From NCBI GenBank assembly GCA_002733105.1, contig NVUI01000001.1, positions 188,840 through 249,115 of the forward strand: a stretch of DNA of 60,276 bases, given 5' to 3'. Position 1 is the first letter of the stretch; each line of letters starts with the position of its first letter. The position numbers and the translations under genes are program-made. Positions 27,173 through 35,843 of this stretch are shown in pieces. Under the pieces are notes generated by a model, which was not told the origin of the DNA, ran no database searches, and saw only the letters and a program-made list of their open reading frames with translations. The stretch is from Methylophaga sp. (GTDB taxonomy: Bacteria > Pseudomonadota > Gammaproteobacteria > Nitrosococcales > Methylophagaceae).

Positions 27173-28093
27173 ATGGTTAGAATAGTAAATTTTTTTCTAG
27201 TATTAATGCTAGTTTTTATGACCCCGATACAAGCGAATTCATCGTGTTCTGATAACGATGTTATTTTACAAGTTCTGGGCTCAGGTGGTCCGGAGCTGGG
27301 TGACCAGCGCGCTTCAAGTAGTTATTTAATTTGGCTTAATGATAAGGCGACGATACTGGTAGATACTGGCGCCGGAAGTAGTTTGAATTTTGAAAAATCT
27401 GGTGCCAAATTTGAAGATCTTAAAGCCATTTTATTTTCACACTTTCATGTGGATCATAGTGCTGATTTTCCTGCTTTTATTAAAGGTTCTTTTTTTACCT
27501 CGCGCAGGCAAGAGTTACCTATTTATGGTCCGGATGGTAATCATTTAATGCCCTCAACGTCTGAGTTTGTGCAAAATTTGTTGGGTAAGAAAGGCGCCTT
27601 TCGTTATTTAAAAGATTTTATTGAACCTTCTTCTGCTAGTGACTATCACCTGAAAACAATTGATGTATCTCTAAAACCACATAAGGTAGAGATATTTCAG
27701 TTAAGTGAGAAGATTAAACTTAGTGCCGCGCCTGTACACCATGGTCCAATTGCAGCCGTGGCATGGCGTATAAATATAGCAGGCTGTTCGATCACGTTTT
27801 CAGGAGATATGAGCAATAAGTATCAAACTTTAGCTGTTTTAGCGAAAAATACCGATATTTTAGTACTGCATAATGCTATTCCTGAAGCCCTTGGCGGTGT
27901 TGCGGCCAGACTTCATATGCCCCCTTCAGTGATGGGTGAAATAGCAAAAAATGCACAAGCTAAAAGGGTTATTATTTCGCATCGAATGTTACGTACTTTA
28001 GGCAAAGAGCGAGAGACTAAAAATTACATGGCACAATCATATTCTGGCTCTATCATCTTTGCCAATGATTTGGAGCGATTTGTTGTTAAGTGA
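27173..28093 (+). CDS. Exported metallo-beta-lactamase-fold hydrolase
   Basis: 306 residues with a signal peptide (about 1-22, ..TPIQANS). The metal motif FSHFHVDHSAD gives H90, H92, D94 and H95; further ligands fall in APVHHGPIAAVAW, FSGDMSNKYQT and VIISHRM. The fold and GSGGPELGDQRASSSYLI start resemble the RNase Z/arylsulfatase-like branch, but the export signal argues for a periplasmic phosphodiesterase or related hydrolase. Substrate is unknown. It ends convergently with the PhnA-like gene 14 bases away. Confidence 0.82.
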   Translation: MVRIVNFFLVLMLVFMTPIQANSSCSDNDVILQVLGSGGPELGDQRASSSYLIWLNDKATILVDTGAGSSLNFEKSGAKFEDLKAILFSHFHVDHSADFPAFIKGSFFTSRRQELPIYGPDGNHLMPSTSEFVQNLLGKKGAFRYLKDFIEPSSASDYHLKTIDVSLKPHKVEIFQLSEKIKLSAAPVHHGPIAAVAWRINIAGCSITFSGDMSNKYQTLAVLAKNTDILVLHNAIPEALGGVAARLHMPPSVMGEIAKNAQAKRVIISHRMLRTLGKERETKNYMAQSYSGSIIFANDLERFVVK

Positions 28094-28107
28094 AGAAAAC
28101 GCAGTCT

Positions 28108-28683
28108 TTAATTTACTTTCTTTAAGAACTTCGTTAGTAACACAATACGAGTACCATTGACGCGACCCTCAATTTGTTCAGGGTTATCCGTGAGTGAAAT
28201 ATTTTTTACCATAGTGCCACGTTTCGCGGTGAAATTTGCACCTTTGACATCTAGATCTTTTATCAAGGTGATATTGTCTCCAGCTTGTAATATTGCACCA
28301 TTACTGTCTAGAGGTGATTTCAAATCATCAGTATCGGCCGTGTCTGCTGATTCTGCCCATTGTTGAACATCATCGTCTAAATAAAGCATATCAAGCAGAT
28401 CTTGAGCCCAGCTTTCAGTATTTAAGCGATTCAGTAATCGCCAAGCCATTACTTGTACGACAGGCTGTTGATTCCACATAGAATCATTCAAGCAACGCCA
28501 GTGGTTGACGTTTGTTTTATCAGGATCATTAATTTGCTCACTGCATGTTTCACAAATTAAAATGCTTTTGTCAACACTAGAATCTGTCACAGGCGGTACT
28601 TCATATACGGATAAGCCTGATTCAGAAGAGCATAATTCACATGTTGAGTTGCTGCGTTGTCGTAGTACTTGTTCCGTGGACAT
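28108..28683 (-). CDS. PhnA (YjdM)-like zinc-ribbon protein
   Basis: 191 residues. The N-terminal zinc ribbon has C15-x2-C18 (TCELCSS) and C44-x2-C47 (ICETCSEQ); a helical middle with Trp-rich segments follows; the C-terminal SH3-like PhnA domain has ILQAGDNITLIKDLDVKGANFTAKRGTMVKNI. Despite the name, E. coli PhnA/YjdM is not required for phosphonate use, so the function is open. No phn genes are nearby. Confidence 0.87.
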   Translation of the reverse strand: MSTEQVLRQRSNSTCELCSSESGLSVYEVPPVTDSSVDKSILICETCSEQINDPDKTNVNHWRCLNDSMWNQQPVVQVMAWRLLNRLNTESWAQDLLDMLYLDDDVQQWAESADTADTDDLKSPLDSNGAILQAGDNITLIKDLDVKGANFTAKRGTMVKNISLTDNPEQIEGRVNGTRIVLLTKFLKKVN

Positions 28684-28786
28684 ATTAATTTGTGCCTATC
28701 TTTTAGCCATATTGATTAAATAAAAAATAATTATCTCATATTGAAGCAAGTGCACGATGATTCATTACCTTGCATTACATGCGGTT

Positions 28787-28816
28787 TTTACAGCGATAAA
28801 CATGGGCAAATGTTAT
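28787..28816 (+). promoter_or_regulatory. Candidate sigma-70 promoter of the pseudoazurin-like gene
   Basis: TTTACA (28787-28792) and TGTTAT (28811-28816) are separated by 18 bases, about 36 bases upstream of the ATG. Confidence 0.4.
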
Positions 28817-28852
28817 TATTACTCCATTGTGTTAGAAAGATAGAGGATAAAA

Positions 28853-29611
28853 ATGAATAAAACTAAAATGATACTGGCTATTCTTGCTCATGTTGCATTG
28901 GCTATTTTTATTGTTGTCATACTCTGGCCAACCCTAAAAGGTGGCAGTGAAGGATATAACACCAAAACTACAGGCGTTATTGTTACTCAGCCTACTGAAG
29001 TAGTCACTGAGCCAATAGCTGAGTATGGTGAAGATGTACTTGTAGATGTACCCGGAATATCTGAAGCGGAAATTGTTCCTGAGCTAGAGTCAGTCGTTGA
29101 ATCTGATAAAGAATTGCCAGCAAATACAACTGAAATGATGGATGAGGAAGTCGTCACTGAACCTGTATCCGCTGTAGAGTCTGAGGTTACAGAACCTGAA
29201 GTTGTTGAACAGGTAGTTGTTCCAGCAGAGCCTGTCTCAACAGCTGAAGCAACCATTCATGAAGTCACAGCACAAGTGACCGCCTTTAACCCTCTAGTTG
29301 TCTTTATTCAGCCCGGCGACATGGTGTCATGGAGTAATATGAACGGTCATGATACGCAATCATTAGCAGGGTTAATCCCAGAAGGTGCAGAGCTTTGGCA
29401 TTCAAAATTAGGTGAAAACTACCAACGTACATTTACTATAGAAGGTGTGTATATCTATAAGTGCACGCCACATTTTGGTACCGGTATGGGCGGTGTTATT
29501 ATCGTGGGTAATCCTACAAATATGGAAGCAATTGTGGCAACAAACCAAAAAGGTGCAGCAAAACGATTAGTCAAAAAAGGACTTAAAGCGATTGAAGCAC
29601 ATACCTTTTAA
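28853..29611 (+). CDS. Membrane-tethered pseudoazurin-like cupredoxin
   Basis: 252 residues. One N-terminal helix (about 7-26) lacks a clear signal-peptidase site and so probably stays as an anchor. Residues about 45-132 are an acidic linker rich in Glu, Val, Thr and Pro with recurring VTEPV-type units. Residues about 134-222 are a type I copper domain of pseudoazurin type: H166 (NGHDT), C204 and H207 (YKCTPHFG) and M212 (GMGG) form the expected His-Cys-His-Met site. Pseudoazurin is normally a free periplasmic electron carrier; the tether and spacer are unusual. The partner is unknown. ycaO follows, behind a terminator. Confidence 0.85.
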   Translation: MNKTKMILAILAHVALAIFIVVILWPTLKGGSEGYNTKTTGVIVTQPTEVVTEPIAEYGEDVLVDVPGISEAEIVPELESVVESDKELPANTTEMMDEEVVTEPVSAVESEVTEPEVVEQVVVPAEPVSTAEATIHEVTAQVTAFNPLVVFIQPGDMVSWSNMNGHDTQSLAGLIPEGAELWHSKLGENYQRTFTIEGVYIYKCTPHFGTGMGGVIIVGNPTNMEAIVATNQKGAAKRLVKKGLKAIEAHTF

Positions 29612-29641
29612 TTTATCATTATTTAACTGAATAATGATAAA
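29612..29641 (+). other. Perfect 12-bp AT-rich hairpin after the cupredoxin stop
   Basis: TTTATCATTATT (29612-29623) and AATAATGATAAA (29630-29641) form a perfect stem with a 6-base loop, starting at the base after the stop codon. It shares three bases with the terminator stem that follows, so the two hairpins stand back to back. It may protect the mRNA 3' end. Confidence 0.6.
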
Positions 29642-29679
29642 CCCCTTATTGAGCAAGGCTTAATGAGGGGTTTATTTTT
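29639..29679 (+). terminator. Rho-independent terminator between cupredoxin and ycaO
   Basis: AAACCCCTTATT (29639-29650) pairs with AATGAGGGGTTT (29662-29673), 12 bp with one G-U pair, followed by ATTTTTG. The ycaO ATG is only 10 bases beyond, so readthrough rather than a separate promoter may feed ycaO. Confidence 0.85.
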
Positions 29680-29689
29680 GGATGAGACT

Positions 29690-31432
29690 ATGACCGAAAA
29701 AACGTTTATCAAAGGTAAAGATCGTGATCTTGAATCAAGTATTGCTTCGATGCAAGATAAGTTGAAATCTTTTGGTTTTGATATTGAACAAGCCTCGTGG
29801 CTGAATCCTGTCAGCCATGTTTATTCAGTACATATTCGAGATAAAAGCTGCCCGATCATGTTCACCAATGGAAAAGGTAGCAGTGAAAAAGCTTGTCTAG
29901 CAAGTGCTTTGGGAGAATATTTTGAGCGGTTAAGCTGTAATTATTTCTTTGCAGATTTTTACCTTGGCGAACATCATAGTGCTAGTGAATTTGTACATTA
30001 TCCAAATGAGCGTTGGTTTGAAATTGATGGTGACAAAATGCCAACAGGACTTATGGATGAATCACTGTGGGCACATTTTGACCCCAATAACGAATTGACC
30101 CCAACGATGTTATTTGATACCAATTCGGGTGTGGGTGAGCGAGGAATTTGTGCTGTCCCATATCAACGATTAAAAGATGATAAGACGGTTTATATCCCTA
30201 TCAATGTGATTGGTAATATTTTTGTTAGTAATGGAATGTCGGCAGGTAATTCTAAAAATGAAGCACGTGTTCAGAGTTTATCTGAAGTGCTTGAACGCTA
30301 TGTTAAAAACAAGATCATCGCCGAGGGTATTTGTTTGCCTGATGTGCCTGATGAGGTTTTAAATCGATATCCTAAAATTAAACAAGCGATCGAAGAGCTT
30401 GAAGATCATGGTTATTCTCTTAAGATTGCCGATGCCTCATTAGGCGGAAAATATCCTGTGATGAGTGTGACACTGATTAACCCGAAAGACGGTTCCGTGT
30501 TTGCTTCATTTGGCGCTCATCCGAGCTTTGAAGTGGCATTGGAACGCACGGTGACAGAGTTATTGCAAGGCAGAGAACTGGATCAGCTTGATGTTTTTCA
30601 TCCACCAATATTTGATTTGGATGAGGTGGCATCACCCCAGAATTTGGAAATGCATTTTATTGATTCCAGCGGTTATATCTCTAATGACTTTTTCCGAAAA
30701 ATACCGGATTATCCATTTTATGATTGGGATCATGATAGCAATACCCAAGATGAATTCACGTATTTAACAGAGCTTATTCATCAGCATGGTTTTGATATTT
30801 ATATCTCTGATTATGAGCATTTAGATGTATACGCTTGCCGAATATTGGTACCGGCAATGTCCGATATTTACCCCGTAGATGAATTGGTGTGGGAAAATAA
30901 TAATGAAGGGGCCCTCTTTCGAGAAGATTTTTTAACACTGTCGAGTGGAGATAAGTCACAATGGCAAGATGTGTTAGATCGGTTAGATGAGGGTAGTTAT
31001 AATGATCAAACACCGGTAGCCCCTTTTATTGGTTTAGCGCCTGATCCAAGCACTTTATGGGCTGATATTCGCTTAGGTGAAATTAAAGCAATGTTGTGTT
31101 TGGCGTTGCAGGATGAGCAAGCAATGGATTGGATTGATTGGTGTTTGGCGTTGGATCAGGCAAATGAACAGACACTTCGATATTATCGATGCTTAAAGAC
31201 CTTGCTGGAAATTAAATGGCATGAACAACGAGAATATGCCGACTATCAACAAGGCTTGGTGTTAATGTATGGCCAACAGAATGTAGAAGATGGAATGGCT
31301 ATTGTTGAAGGCCAAAAGCTATTTCATAACTTGCATTGTCCAGGATTAAGCCTAGATGGTTTTGAAAGGCATAATCAATTACTAGCGGGTTATGAAAAAC
31401 TTCAAATAGCTAAGAAGAGTAAATTAACGTAA
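29690..31432 (+). CDS. ycaO: YcaO domain protein (ribosomal protein S12 methylthiotransferase accessory type)
   Basis: 580 residues, the same length and order as E. coli YcaO: MTEKTFIKGKDRDLESSIA start, SVHIRDKSCPIMFTNGKGSSEKACLASALGEYFERLS with the ATP-site Glu residues, a second ATP/Mg block QSLSEVLERYVKNKI, and a helical C-terminal domain. YcaO enzymes activate amide backbones with ATP; E. coli YcaO is tied to RimO-dependent beta-methylthiolation of S12 Asp88. No peptide precursor or dehydrogenase gene is adjacent, which argues against a RiPP cluster. The start is at 29690 (GGATGAG upstream); an in-frame ATG at 29663 lies inside the terminator. Confidence 0.9.
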   Translation: MTEKTFIKGKDRDLESSIASMQDKLKSFGFDIEQASWLNPVSHVYSVHIRDKSCPIMFTNGKGSSEKACLASALGEYFERLSCNYFFADFYLGEHHSASEFVHYPNERWFEIDGDKMPTGLMDESLWAHFDPNNELTPTMLFDTNSGVGERGICAVPYQRLKDDKTVYIPINVIGNIFVSNGMSAGNSKNEARVQSLSEVLERYVKNKIIAEGICLPDVPDEVLNRYPKIKQAIEELEDHGYSLKIADASLGGKYPVMSVTLINPKDGSVFASFGAHPSFEVALERTVTELLQGRELDQLDVFHPPIFDLDEVASPQNLEMHFIDSSGYISNDFFRKIPDYPFYDWDHDSNTQDEFTYLTELIHQHGFDIYISDYEHLDVYACRILVPAMSDIYPVDELVWENNNEGALFREDFLTLSSGDKSQWQDVLDRLDEGSYNDQTPVAPFIGLAPDPSTLWADIRLGEIKAMLCLALQDEQAMDWIDWCLALDQANEQTLRYYRCLKTLLEIKWHEQREYADYQQGLVLMYGQQNVEDGMAIVEGQKLFHNLHCPGLSLDGFERHNQLLAGYEKLQIAKKSKLT

Positions 31433-31545
31433 CTGCCTAGTTCAAATATAGCCACTCACGCTGAGTTAAGACCGTGGGTAGAAAGATGTTAAGTTGTTCT
31501 CAAATAGCCAATGCAGGGCTTTTATAAATTTATCATGTTATATAT

Positions 31546-32934
31546 TCAAATTTTGCCGATAATTCTATTCAGTTTTTCCTGGTCATAAATATTAGCAATG
31601 TTAACGGTAAAGAATAATTCATTACTTCGGATTGCTCTTTTATAGTAACTATTGCCATTTCCCCTAATATCTCTTTTAATATTGGCAAAGACATTTTTAA
31701 TCGCCCCTTTAGAGGATCTCCACTCAGTATCTGGTCTTAAATCATGCATTGCTTCTAAAGCAAATATTTTGTCCTGTTGGTTAGTAATAGATAGAGTGTG
31801 AGACTTAATACTGTCAAAATATATGGTTTTCTCAAAATTTGGGGGAAGGGATACTATCCCACCGATTTTCCCGTAGGGATAATATTCATTCAACGTAAGA
31901 TGATTTGTGTAGAGGTACAAATCCCCTGATTTTATCCCCAACTTTTTTATGGCTTCAAATAATGCAATGGAAGTCATTTTATGGTCGTGGTGATCATCTA
32001 AGGCAGGATACGGTGTTACTATCACATCAGGTTTTATGGTTGTTAGAAGGTATTCAAAATTTTCTACTAAGGAATTCCAGTCAGCACCTCCAGATAGGCC
32101 TTGGCTAAGGCTAGAAATATTTTGCTTTCGAAAAGTGTCTATATCCAATGCTTCTGTATACAATCCTTTTACAGGCTTAGATTTATTCTTAAACATAGTT
32201 TCTAAAGTGCCATCAAAAAAACCAAGATTTAAGGTTTGTTCGGGAAGTATTCCACCCAACATCGGTACAGTAATACTATTCCACGTTCTTAGAACCCCTT
32301 TTTTCAAATATTGTTTTACTTTGCTTTTATAGATTTCATCATATTTATTTTCGCCAGCCTCTCCGGCTGTAACTGTAATAACAAACGAATGTTTATTACT
32401 ACTATAAAGCCCATAGGCAGCGATCTCTGCATCATCAGGATGAGGCGCTATAACAAGTACTTTTAATTTACTTAAGTCTTGATTTTCAAAGGTGACTAAT
32501 TGCACGATTTGATCATCAATTGAAATACAGTCCCCTTTAAAATTGATTTCTGTTTCCGTTTCTGACATTAGAGCGCTTATATTTAAATACCGACTCCCTT
32601 TTGCACCATGCTCGAAATATTGAATAAAGGAGGATTTTCCACTTGATATTTCTATGCTAGGTAGAGAATATTTACCCATTAATGTTGTACTAACATTTAT
32701 CTTGATGAATGTAGTTTGATAAGAACTATATTTTTTAGGTAGAGTAATTTTCCCATTTTTTAAATTCAGACTTATAGATCGTGCATTAGTTTGATCGAGG
32801 GGATATTCATAATTTTTGTCTGTTTCATATGGATAAATGGAAGTTCTGTTTATTATAATGAGAATGGAGGCCGTTATTAACAACGCAATCATCACAATGG
32901 TAACGGATAAGACTATCTTTTTTTTAGCGAGCAT
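31546..32934 (-). CDS. Membrane-anchored PIG-L/LmbE family deacetylase
   Basis: 462 residues. One membrane helix (about 7-28), then a beta-rich N-terminal domain (about 35-155) and a PIG-L domain with the zinc motif APHPDDAEIAAYG (H165, D167, D168), VTAGEAGENKY and the second His cluster PALDDHHDHKMTS. PIG-L enzymes N-deacetylate GlcNAc-type sugars; the anchor places this one on the outer face of the inner membrane, suggesting a cell-envelope glycan substrate. ATG 32934 is chosen (AAGAGAAG upstream). It lies alone between ycaO and tRNA-Asp in AT-rich DNA. Confidence 0.82.
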   Translation of the reverse strand: MLAKKKIVLSVTIVMIALLITASILIIINRTSIYPYETDKNYEYPLDQTNARSISLNLKNGKITLPKKYSSYQTTFIKINVSTTLMGKYSLPSIEISSGKSSFIQYFEHGAKGSRYLNISALMSETETEINFKGDCISIDDQIVQLVTFENQDLSKLKVLVIAPHPDDAEIAAYGLYSSNKHSFVITVTAGEAGENKYDEIYKSKVKQYLKKGVLRTWNSITVPMLGGILPEQTLNLGFFDGTLETMFKNKSKPVKGLYTEALDIDTFRKQNISSLSQGLSGGADWNSLVENFEYLLTTIKPDVIVTPYPALDDHHDHKMTSIALFEAIKKLGIKSGDLYLYTNHLTLNEYYPYGKIGGIVSLPPNFEKTIYFDSIKSHTLSITNQQDKIFALEAMHDLRPDTEWRSSKGAIKNVFANIKRDIRGNGNSYYKRAIRSNELFFTVNIANIYDQEKLNRIIGKI

Positions 32935-33283
32935 ATCTTCTCTTTCACGTATAGCGGAATTGTTACCGCCGGAGACAAAAATTGGTTTTTCACAGACAAG
33001 TAAGTTGCCAAAAAAAGGTTCTGCAAAACCGCTAAACAACTTAATGGTTCCATTATACGGGTATTCTCATATACCCAAGTTAACAGAGCAGAAGTATGGG
33101 GGAGAGCGTACATTATTCAATGAAATAAGAGTGAAACGGTCTGTATCATATGAATCTATAAAGATTTCAATTTTATTGTATAAATAATTAGAAAGATAAC
33201 ACTAACACCTTTTAAAGATTTACTGTATTCTTCACGCTTCTTCAAATCAATCAGTTTGTTCTAAAACTAAATTTGAAGAGTGT
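32935..33283. other. Gene-free leader region between the PIG-L gene and tRNA-Asp
   Basis: It should hold the minus-strand promoter of the deacetylase and the plus-strand promoter of the tRNA. The only clear structure is an inverted repeat just ahead of the tRNA, CTTCAAAT (33240-33247) with ATTTGAAG (33271-33278) and an inner AGTTT/AAACT pair, which may be a pre-tRNA leader hairpin. No convincing ORF. Confidence 0.5.
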
Positions 33284-33360
33284 GGAGCGGTAGTTCAGCT
33301 GGTTAGAATGCTGGCCTGTCACGCCGGAGGTCGCGGGTTCGAATCCCGTCCGCTCCGCCA
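33284..33360 (+). tRNA. tRNA-Asp (GTC)
   Basis: 77 bases with encoded CCA. The acceptor stem GGAGCGG/CCGCTCC is perfect; D-arm AGTTCAGCTGGTTAGAAT, anticodon loop CTGTCAC (anticodon GTC) on a CTGGC/GCCGG stem, and T-arm CGGGTTCGAATCCCG are all standard. Confidence 0.98.
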
Positions 33361-33584
33361 TTTTTATGGCTGATCCTACTCAGGATTAAGTAGAAAAGTT
33401 ATTTTTTATTTTGACTGATTTCAACAAGCATGTTTTGAGTGATAGAGCCAGACTTATTATAAAATATTGAATTGCTAACAATCAGAGCTATTTTACATTA
33501 GCCAAAAACATGATCTATATCGCCGATCAGCCTATGTTTATATGTCACTTTGAAAGTGTTATCTAGAATAATGATAACCAAGGG

Positions 33585-34337
33585 TTATAGCGCAAGCATT
33601 TGTTCAAGGTTAAGACATGTTATTGGGCGAAGAGCACTCGCGGCTTGTTTGTCTTGCTGAGTATTGTAGCCCCAAGTAGCAAAAAATAATTCCACGTCAT
33701 TTAAGCGATGATCGTTAATAACATCTACTAATGTAGGTAGGCGATCTTCAATAAATAACAGTGTAGATCTCGGATGCATGTTAAGTAAGTTATATAAAAC
33801 TTGAGCTTTACTTAGCTTTCGATCTAAACCAAAAATACGCTCGGGCGACAAAGAAATATTATTAGCATTAAGAATGTGGCTGACAAAACGTTCTTGTTTG
33901 GTGGTAATAATGACACATTGTTCAGGGTTTAATAGGCGTAACTTGTTGGCGATACCCTCAAATAAAGGATTCATAGCTATCCAATGCTTGAGATCTTTAC
34001 TTATCCAATGATCTCGGGTTTCACCAAACTTTTTTTTGAGTTGATCAATGGCCAGTTTTTCTCGATTGAGAATCATCGCAATAACAGTAGAAAAATCATC
34101 AAGTAGACTTTGGACTGTGACACCTTCAAACAATAAACGCATGATTAAGATAGCTTCATAGCCGGTTTCCATAACGGGTCTAACTTGCCGAAATAGCGCA
34201 ATCATTTCGGCCGGCGTTTGTGCCGGCATTTCCTGCCATATTTGGTGGGCCACTTTCCAGCCAGTAATACCTGTTTCAACAGCACTATCACAGATAACAC
34301 CATCAAAATCGAGCGCATAAATTTTTGAATCAGACAT
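33585..34337 (-). CDS. HAD superfamily hydrolase
   Basis: 250 residues. HAD motif I is ALDFDGVICDSAVETG, motif II is VIITTKQERFVSHIL, motif III has the Lys in LDRKLSKAQVLYNL, and motif IV is TLLFIEDRLPTLVDVI. The all-helical cap between motifs I and II suggests a small phosphorylated metabolite such as a sugar phosphate or phosphoglycolate. It is the last gene of the long minus-strand block, 14 bases after the DUF3012 gene. Confidence 0.85.
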   Translation of the reverse strand: MSDSKIYALDFDGVICDSAVETGITGWKVAHQIWQEMPAQTPAEMIALFRQVRPVMETGYEAILIMRLLFEGVTVQSLLDDFSTVIAMILNREKLAIDQLKKKFGETRDHWISKDLKHWIAMNPLFEGIANKLRLLNPEQCVIITTKQERFVSHILNANNISLSPERIFGLDRKLSKAQVLYNLLNMHPRSTLLFIEDRLPTLVDVINDHRLNDVELFFATWGYNTQQDKQAASALRPITCLNLEQMLAL

Positions 34338-34351
34338 GATGGTGACCGTTT

Positions 34352-34534
34352 TTATAACAAGCAGTGTTTGGTAAAATTGCCAACTTCATTAACAGCCCAT
34401 TCACTTTTTGGCTTGTCTTTCATATTGGTACACCATTGATCACTGCCCATTTCTGGCGAGCAGGCCGTTAATGTCGTAATAAATAGCAAGATGAAACTGC
34501 TTAAAGATAGTTTTTTGAGGAATGTCATAGTCAT
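34352..34534 (-). CDS. DUF3012 small lipoprotein
   Basis: 60 residues. A signal sequence ends in the lipobox LTAC (lipidated Cys at about residue 25). The mature part SPEMGSDQWCTNMKDKPKSEWAVNEVGNFTKHCLL matches DUF3012, with two further cysteines that could form a disulfide. Function unknown. It sits 13 bases after pyrC-like. Confidence 0.8.
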   Translation of the reverse strand: MTMTFLKKLSLSSFILLFITTLTACSPEMGSDQWCTNMKDKPKSEWAVNEVGNFTKHCLL

Positions 34535-34547
34535 AGTTAAGGTTTTA

Positions 34548-35843
34548 CTATTTTAAAGTTGATGCCTTTGTATTGGTGAAGACGAGTTGGCCATTAAAGA
34601 TAGTATGACTGACTTCATGGTTAAATAACCAGCCAGCAAAAGGACTGTTTTTACCAGCACTAATCATCTTATTTGGCTGGCATTCATTATGTGCATTTGG
34701 GTTGATAATACAAAGATCAGCTTGGCCGCCAACTTTCAATTGCCCGGCATTAATATTCAAGATTTTCGCTGGGTGATATGTTAAGTTGGCAATCGCTTGT
34801 TGAAGAGATATCTCGTCTTCATCAACCAGTTTCATCGTTAATGGCAGCAGCGTTTCTAGCCCAGAAATACCCGGTGTAGTTTCGGCAAAGGGTCCCAACT
34901 TAGCATCATTATCTAGCGGTTGATGGTTTGAACATATTGCGGAAATAACACCATCACGTAGACCCTGTTGTAGTTGTTCTCGATCACGGATACTTCGTAG
35001 TGGTGGCAGAACATGGCTAAAACTATCATAGTTGCCTATATCGTGCTCACTAAGATGCAGATGATGAGCGCTGACGTCGGCTGTAACAGGAATTCCACGG
35101 TTTTGGGCATCCCTAATCATTTCGACAGCCTTTCCTGTCGATAAATTATGGAAGTGTGCGCTTACTCCTGTTTGTTCGATTAGTAATAGATCTCTTGCTA
35201 CCATGATGGTTTCAGCTGTTTCCGGTATGCCACCAAGCCCAAGTCTGGCACTCACCGTTCCTTCATGGATGCAGCCTTGATCTTGTAACCATGGATCGGA
35301 GGCATTGATAAACACAGTTAACTTTAGCGTAGCAGCATATTCCATTGCACGCCGTTGAATAAGAGTACTTTTAATGGGGGTTAGCCCGTTGCTTACACCA
35401 ACGCAGCCGGCTTGCTTTAATGCTGCCATCTCACTAAGAAATTTACCTTGGAGTTTTTGAGTCAGAGCACCAATCGTGTAAACATTAGCTCGTCCAGCCG
35501 TTTTAACGCGATCCTCAATAAGCTCAATAACGGCTTGAGTGTCAATAACCGGCTCGGTATCTGGGGGTATGCAAAGAGTGGTAATTCCACCAGCAACAGC
35601 GGCTCGGGTTTCACTGTTAATCGTTGCAGTATGTTCTTGCCCAGGTTCCCTGAGGCGAGCATAAATATCAACAAGACCAGGACAGACGATGAGCCCAGTA
35701 GCATCAATCGTCTGGTCAGCAGAGAAATCATAATCATGATTTACAAGAGCAATAATATTGCCATTTTCAATGCAAATATCTAGTGGCTCATCTAATTGGC
35801 TGGCAGGATCAATAACACGACCATTACTTATGCGGAGCTTCAT
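34548..35843 (-). CDS. pyrX: Catalytically inactive dihydroorotase (PyrC'/PyrX-type)
   Basis: 431 residues, type I dihydroorotase fold, but the zinc motif DxHxHxREPG reads [10 protein letters not shown], so both ligand histidines are lost; the late catalytic Asp is also replaced (CSNHQPLD instead of DHAP). Such dead homologues are known to form the dodecameric shell of aspartate carbamoyltransferase in pseudomonads. The four-base overlap with pyrB fits that role. A true dihydroorotase must be encoded elsewhere. Confidence 0.9.
   Translation of the reverse strand: MKLRISNGRVIDPASQLDEPLDICIENGNIIALVNHDYDFSADQTIDATGLIVCPGLVDIYARLREPGQEHTATINSETRAAVAGGITTLCIPPDTEPVIDTQAVIELIEDRVKTAGRANVYTIGALTQKLQGKFLSEMAALKQAGCVGVSNGLTPIKSTLIQRRAMEYAATLKLTVFINASDPWLQDQGCIHEGTVSARLGLGGIPETAETIMVARDLLLIEQTGVSAHFHNLSTGKAVEMIRDAQNRGIPVTADVSAHHLHLSEHDIGNYDSFSHVLPPLRSIRDREQLQQGLRDGVISAICSNHQPLDNDAKLGPFAETTPGISGLETLLPLTMKLVDEDEISLQQAIANLTYHPAKILNINAGQLKVGGQADLCIINPNAHNECQPNKMISAGKNSPFAGWLFNHEVSHTIFNGQLVFTNTKASTLK

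Noticed and set aside
28987-29256. Minus-strand 89-codon Ser/Thr-rich ORF
   Set aside because: It is the complement of the repetitive Glu/Val/Thr linker of the cupredoxin gene; the low complexity explains the open frame.
29663-29689. Longer ycaO start at ATG 29663
   Set aside because: These codons lie within the terminator stem and the homology to YcaO begins at 29690.
29690-31432. YcaO as part of a RiPP (azoline/thioamide) biosynthetic cluster
   Set aside because: Full-length E. coli-type YcaO; no precursor peptide, dehydrogenase, TfuA or transporter gene is adjacent.
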